This document shows, piece by piece, positions 13,662 through 17,020 of a DNA stretch of 17,020 bases. Under the pieces are notes generated by a model. That model was given only the letters and a program-made list of their open reading frames with translations, was not told where the DNA came from and ran no database searches. Numbering within the stretch: the stretch's first letter is position 1; each line of letters begins with the position of its first letter. The translations under genes were made by a program, and so were the position numbers. The stretch comes from Methanothrix sp. (GTDB lineage Archaea; Halobacteriota; Methanosarcinia; Methanotrichales; Methanotrichaceae), in NCBI GenBank assembly GCA_028688175.1, contig JAQTYS010000026.1:1-17020 (forward strand), read 5' to 3'.

Positions 13662-14462
13662 ATGTCATCTATTAAACACGTTGCGATATACGGCAAAGGC
13701 GGTATCGGCAAGTCGTGCACAGCCTCGAACATAGCCGCCGCCTGTGCTGAAGAAGGTCACAGGGTACTGATGGTGGGTTGCGATCCCAAGAGCGACTCGA
13801 GCATAACATTGGTGGGCAAAAGGATTCCTACCATGATGGATCTCATCCTAGCAGGCGGGGAAATTCGGGAGAAAGATGTCGTTTTTTCCGGATACAAGGG
13901 CGTCTTGTGCATTGAGGTAGGCGGTCCTGAGCCGGGTGTGGGCTGCGCCGGGCGGGGAATTATCGTTGCCATCGATTTCTTGCGCAAGGTCTCCAAAGCC
14001 ATGGAAAATGTGGATCTGGTGCTTTACGATGTGCCTGGGGACATTGTATGCGGCGGATTTTCCGCGCCTATCCGAAAGGGTTTGGTCAGCCAAGCTTACA
14101 TCATATCTTCAGGCGAGTATATGCCGCTTTATGCCGCGAACAACATCAGCAAAGGCCTGCGCCGTCTGAATACCCCACTGGCAGGAGTGATCTGCAACTC
14201 TCGCGAAGCTGCCGCAGGACGGGAGAAGGAGATTGCACAGAGATTTGCAGAGGAGCTGAACAGTCGGCTGGTGGCTTTCATCCCCAAAGATCCGATAGTG
14301 CAGCAGTGCGAGAGGAAGGCGGTGACTGTGATCGAGGGCGCGCCGGACTCGGGTATAGCAGACGTCTACCGTGCGCTGGCCAGGGATATCATGTCGGGAG
14401 CGCAGCTGCGGGTGCCTCAGCCGCTGAGTGATGAGAGGCTTCGGGAACTCTCCATGGAGTGA
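13662..14462 (+). CDS. cfbC: Ni-sirohydrochlorin a,c-diamide reductive cyclase, reductase subunit CfbC (NifH-like)
   Basis: A 266-residue NifH-family ATPase. With CfbD it drives the ATP-dependent six-electron reduction and cyclisation of Ni-sirohydrochlorin a,c-diamide in coenzyme F430 synthesis. The P-loop GKGGIGKS is at 11-18 and GCDPKSDS follows at 39-46. The two cysteines that bridge a [4Fe-4S] cluster across a NifH-type dimer are C95 (GVGCAGRG) and C130 (DIVCGGF), and the switch sequence YDVPGD precedes the second. Length is normal for the group IV NifH homologues of methanogens. A GGAG (13654-13657) lies close upstream of ATG 13662. cfbB follows after 22 bases, the pairing expected for this pathway, which separates it from true nitrogenase NifH; no nif genes are present. 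Confidence 0.93.
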   Translation: MSSIKHVAIYGKGGIGKSCTASNIAAACAEEGHRVLMVGCDPKSDSSITLVGKRIPTMMDLILAGGEIREKDVVFSGYKGVLCIEVGGPEPGVGCAGRGIIVAIDFLRKVSKAMENVDLVLYDVPGDIVCGGFSAPIRKGLVSQAYIISSGEYMPLYAANNISKGLRRLNTPLAGVICNSREAAAGREKEIAQRFAEELNSRLVAFIPKDPIVQQCERKAVTVIEGAPDSGIADVYRALARDIMSGAQLRVPQPLSDERLRELSME

Positions 14463-14484
14463 GCCATGAAAGAGAGGCAATAAA

Positions 14485-15861
14485 ATGCGAGCCGACTGTC
14501 CACGCATACTCATAGCCGGAGATCGAAGCTCCAGCGGCAAAACCACCATTGTAGCTGGTCTGCTCTCCGCCTTGCGGGGCCGGAGCCTTGAGGTGCAACC
14601 CTTCAAGGTAGCCATGGACTACATCGATCCCAGCTACCATACCTGGATCACTGGCAGAAGCTGTCGCAATCTGGACGGCCACCTGATGACAGAGGCAGCC
14701 GTTAAGGAGATCTATGCCCATGCCGCAGAGGGCGCGGACATCGCGGTAATCGAGGGGGTGCGCGGCCTTTACGAGGGGTACGATGCCGATCAGGGCAGCA
14801 CGGCGCAGATCGCTAAGCTTCTTCATACTCCAGTGATCTTCGTGGTCGACGCCAGAAGCATCACGCGAAGCTGCGCAGCTATTGTCAAAGGCTACATGGA
14901 CTATGATCCCCTGGTTGATTTCAAGGGTGTAATTCTCAACAAGGTCGGATCGGAGAGGCACGCCCAGAAAGCTATCAAGGAGATTGAGCGCCACGCAGGC
15001 CTGGAAGTGGTTGGGGTAATCCGGCGAAATGAGGATATGCACCTGGCCATGCGCCACCTGGGTCTGGTGCCTGTGCTGGAGGGCAAGACCAGGCACGAGG
15101 GATTCGCGGATCGAGTGGACAAGATCCGTCAGATCGTGGAAGAGGGCCTGAACCTGGATCGCATCTTGGAGATAGCCAGAGAGGCACAGCTTCTGCCCGA
15201 AGTCGAGCCAGATCTCTACCGGCAAAATACCTTAGGCCAGGGCCTGCGCATCGGCGTAGCTAGAGATGAGGCCTTCAATTTCTATTACCGGGATAACCTG
15301 GAGATGATGCAGCTGTCCGGGGCTACAGTGGTGCCCTTCAGTCCGGTGCATGACAGGGCGCTTCCGCAAGTGGACGGCATCTATATCGGAGGAGGTTATC
15401 CGGAGCTGTACGCCCGGGAGCTGTCCGAGAACGAAGGGCTTCGCCGGGCGCTGGAGCAGGCGCATGAGAAAGATATGCCTATCTATGCGGAATGTGGCGG
15501 GCTGATGTACCTGGCTCGGGAGATCGAGTGGGAAGGCGAGCGGCAGGAAATGGTCGGGCTGGTGCCTGGAAAGGCGCGGCGGGGCAGCATGCGCGTCGTC
15601 AGCTACGTGCACGGGCATATCGCGCAGGACTGTGCTCTGGGAAAGGCCGGCGAGGCGATCATGGGGCACGAGTTTCACCACTCCGAGATGCTGATGGATG
15701 AAGGTGTAAAGTACGCCGTTCGGTTGGAGCGGGGAACGGGAATAAAGGACGGCTGGGACGGCATGTGCGAGGGGAATATGGTGGCCAGCTACACCCATGT
15801 TCATAGCGCGTCTTTCCGGGGATTTCCGGCGAACTTCTTGCGAGCCTGTAAAGAGAGATAG
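14485..15861 (+). CDS. cfbB: Ni-sirohydrochlorin a,c-diamide synthase CfbB
   Basis: A 458-residue CobB/CbiA-family amidotransferase that converts the a and c acetate side chains of Ni-sirohydrochlorin to amides using glutamine and ATP, the step before CfbC/CfbD in F430 synthesis. The N-terminal ATP-binding domain has a P-loop GDRSSSGKTT (12-21) and AVIEGVRGLYEG; the C-terminal glutaminase domain has IYIGGGYPELYA, the nucleophile C337 in AECGGLMYL, HEFHHSEM and the final SYTHVHSASF block with the conserved histidine. Length fits the family. ATG 14485 is preceded by GAGAGG (14472-14477) with 7-base spacing. Cobyrinate a,c-diamide synthase (CbiA) of cobalamin synthesis is the close alternative; the adjacent cfbC favours CfbB. 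Confidence 0.92.
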   Translation: MRADCPRILIAGDRSSSGKTTIVAGLLSALRGRSLEVQPFKVAMDYIDPSYHTWITGRSCRNLDGHLMTEAAVKEIYAHAAEGADIAVIEGVRGLYEGYDADQGSTAQIAKLLHTPVIFVVDARSITRSCAAIVKGYMDYDPLVDFKGVILNKVGSERHAQKAIKEIERHAGLEVVGVIRRNEDMHLAMRHLGLVPVLEGKTRHEGFADRVDKIRQIVEEGLNLDRILEIAREAQLLPEVEPDLYRQNTLGQGLRIGVARDEAFNFYYRDNLEMMQLSGATVVPFSPVHDRALPQVDGIYIGGGYPELYARELSENEGLRRALEQAHEKDMPIYAECGGLMYLAREIEWEGERQEMVGLVPGKARRGSMRVVSYVHGHIAQDCALGKAGEAIMGHEFHHSEMLMDEGVKYAVRLERGTGIKDGWDGMCEGNMVASYTHVHSASFRGFPANFLRACKER

Positions 15862-15885
15862 GACTTAGAAAAGGTGAATGCAACT

Positions 15886-15898
15886 GTTTTTTTCGTTT
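15886..15898 (+). terminator. T-rich terminator after cfbB
   Basis: A run of T residues (GTTTTTTTCGTTTT) lies about 25 bases after the cfbB stop. Such T-tracts end transcription in archaea without needing a hairpin. Confidence 0.55.
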
Positions 15899-15906
15899 TG
15901 AAAAGA

Positions 15907-15924
15907 TGTAACCTTCGGGCTACA
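15907..15924 (-). terminator. UUCG hairpin at the end of the acylphosphatase gene
   Basis: TGTAACC and GGCTACA form a 7-bp stem with one mismatch around a TTCG tetraloop. It overlaps the stop codon of the minus-strand gene and lies between convergent genes, so it may define the 3' end of either transcript. Confidence 0.35.
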
Positions 15925-16492
15925 TTATTCCTATCTTATTCTTGATGACCCGGATATCCTTTTCCATTCTCGTCAGTCGATTCGTATTGCTGTGATATAC
16001 CAAATCGTCGCGCAGATCGCGGATCTCGCCGATGGTCTCCTCCTGCTTGCCAAGCATTTGATCCATCTTTTTATTAATTCCCTTGATTTCAGTGACTGTT
16101 TCGTCTTGCTTTTCGAGCATTTGATCCTGTTTATTCAGCATCTGATCCATTTTGTTGTTCATTCCTAATAATAGGGGGATCGCCTTGTTTAACTGCATTG
16201 ATGTATTTATTGCGGCATACTTTTCCAGTGATACGACATTTCCAGAAAACTCCGATACATCAATGGAATCTACCACGGCCAACTCAGGCTTATTCGATCT
16301 CACAAGTTTATCAAAATATGATACGCCTTCTTCATCCCCTTCGGCCAGAACTATGACCACAGACTTTCCGTTCTCATTGCGGTTTATAACCTGAAAGCCG
16401 CTCAGGCCGCAATCTGTAGCCACATCGGTAAGCCAGGGACGATAGCCTACTCCATGAACTTTGCTGCCTGAGATTGTCATTTTGATCTTCAT
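15920..16492 (-). CDS. Acylphosphatase domain fused to a coiled coil
   Basis: 190 residues. Residues 1 to about 90 form an acylphosphatase domain: ISGSKVHGVGYRPW resembles the active-site loop GxVxGVGFR, with the phosphate-binding R18, and the catalytic asparagine is likely N37 in GFQVINRN. Such enzymes hydrolyse acyl phosphates such as acetyl phosphate. From about 110 to 185 the protein is highly charged and heptad-like, with near-repeats KMDQMLNKQ, QDQMLEKQDET and KMDQMLGKQEET, predicting a long coiled coil. Typical acylphosphatases are about 90-100 residues, so the C-terminal half is an addition that probably drives oligomerisation or partner binding. An alternative start is Met5 (16480); no strong ribosome site is seen. 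No signal or membrane segment is present, and the substrate is not shown. Confidence 0.75.
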   Translation of the reverse strand: MKIKMTISGSKVHGVGYRPWLTDVATDCGLSGFQVINRNENGKSVVIVLAEGDEEGVSYFDKLVRSNKPELAVVDSIDVSEFSGNVVSLEKYAAINTSMQLNKAIPLLLGMNNKMDQMLNKQDQMLEKQDETVTEIKGINKKMDQMLGKQEETIGEIRDLRDDLVYHSNTNRLTRMEKDIRVIKNKIGIM

Positions 16493-16658
16493 GCGAATGT
16501 ATTCTTTGCCTTGAAGCTATTTAGTCATTTCCGGCCCTCTGCGACATTATGGTTGTGAAGTTGTTAGACGCTGCTGGTCATAACCAATGGTTGCGAATCA
16601 AACATCCTTTATTAGCGCCAGTCAAGGCTTCGCGCGAGACCGTCCGAAGTTTGACGAC

Positions 16659-17020
16659 TCACCTGATTTTCTTCAGACGCCCGTTCACTATTTCAGCGTC
16701 GAAATACTCAGGATCGTATTCACCCAGCCACTCCCGCAATTCCACACTATCCGGATGGCTCGGGTTCTTCAAAGCCTTTAGGACATCGCGGTATCCGCCT
16801 TTTCCACCGCAGTCCTCCGGTGGCGCAGAGCGCTTGCCATCAAGGCAGACCGGTGCTTTCAGCTCTTTCTCAGGTCGGAAGATCTTCTCTACCAGGATAG
16901 TATGACCCCAGCCATCTCCAAAGTCGTACTCATAGGTGAATTTGAACTTCTCTCCAGGGATGACTCTGCTTAGCTTGAACCTCTTCTCGTCCTTGAAATC
17001 GTCGCCCAGCATATCAGCCT
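16659..17020 (-). CDS. pRiA4b ORF-3-like family protein, 5'-truncated
   Basis: The C-terminal 119 or so residues of a protein whose frame stays open to the window edge; the ATG at 17012 is internal. The sequence FTYEYDFGDGWGHTILVEKI, then CLDGKRSAPPEDCGGKGGY, YRDVLKALKNPSHP and WLGEYDPEYFD match the plasmid pRiA4b ORF-3-like family, widespread in archaea and bacteria but with no well-established function. The family's signature DFGDxWxH and PPEDCGGxxGY blocks are intact, so the visible part looks functional. The gene ends in TGA at 16661-16659. The 165 bases between it and the acylphosphatase gene hold no supported feature. Confidence 0.88.
   Translation of the reverse strand, partial: ADMLGDDFKDEKRFKLSRVIPGEKFKFTYEYDFGDGWGHTILVEKIFRPEKELKAPVCLDGKRSAPPEDCGGKGGYRDVLKALKNPSHPDSVELREWLGEYDPEYFDAEIVNGRLKKIR

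Noticed and set aside
13662..14462. Nitrogenase iron protein NifH
   Set aside because: The motifs are NifH-like, but no nif genes are adjacent and the partner cfbB gene follows directly, so F430 synthesis is the better fit.
14389..15225. Minus-strand frame of 278 codons opposite cfbB
   Set aside because: The plus strand encodes an intact CfbB with all family motifs; long antisense frames are common in G+C-rich coding DNA.
16549..16905. Plus-strand frame opposite the pRiA4b ORF-3-like gene
   Set aside because: The minus strand carries the conserved family blocks; the plus frame is its shadow.

Overview
The window looks like chromosomal DNA of a methanogenic archaeon, most likely an acetoclastic Methanosarcinales/Methanotrichales relative (Methanothrix-like). 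The evidence is a heterodisulfide reductase operon, two genes of coenzyme F430 synthesis, and a large cell-surface protein with the duplicated S-layer domain typical of Methanosarcina relatives. Archaeal TATA-like elements and Shine-Dalgarno sites fit this. The genus is an inference from gene content.

Layout. (1) 1-3311, plus strand: the 3' part of an energy-conservation operon: mvhD-type subunit (5' cut by the window edge), a two-cluster ferredoxin, a six-cluster polyferredoxin, hdrC and hdrB. All four gene junctions are 4-base ATGA overlaps. (2) 3312-9951: an accessory island, more A+T-rich than its flanks, with a decayed transposase N-terminus at its left border. It holds a protein with two C-terminal membrane segments, a zinc metalloprotease with HEFGH...ExxxD, then a second transcription unit encoding a paralogue of the protease that has lost all three zinc ligands, and a TPR protein. 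(3) 9952-10473: a HisB-like gene with several metal-binding residues replaced. (4) 10658-about 13585, minus strand: a membrane-anchored S-layer-type protein whose signal peptide has no standard start codon. (5) 13662-15861, plus strand: cfbC and cfbB for coenzyme F430. (6) 15920-17020, minus strand: an acylphosphatase-coiled-coil fusion and a 5'-truncated pRiA4b ORF-3-like gene.

How the genes fit together. Hdr reduces the CoM-S-S-CoB heterodisulfide, the product of methyl-coenzyme M reductase, and CfbC/CfbB make that enzyme's nickel cofactor F430, so the flanks are core methanogen metabolism. The island is the novel part. A membrane protein overlapping or abutting a protease gene, followed by a dead paralogue of that protease paired with a TPR scaffold, suggests a protease-centred sensing or effector module, perhaps for conflict or defence. 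That role is inference only; the sequence directly supports the paralogy, the motif losses, the membrane segments and the repeats.
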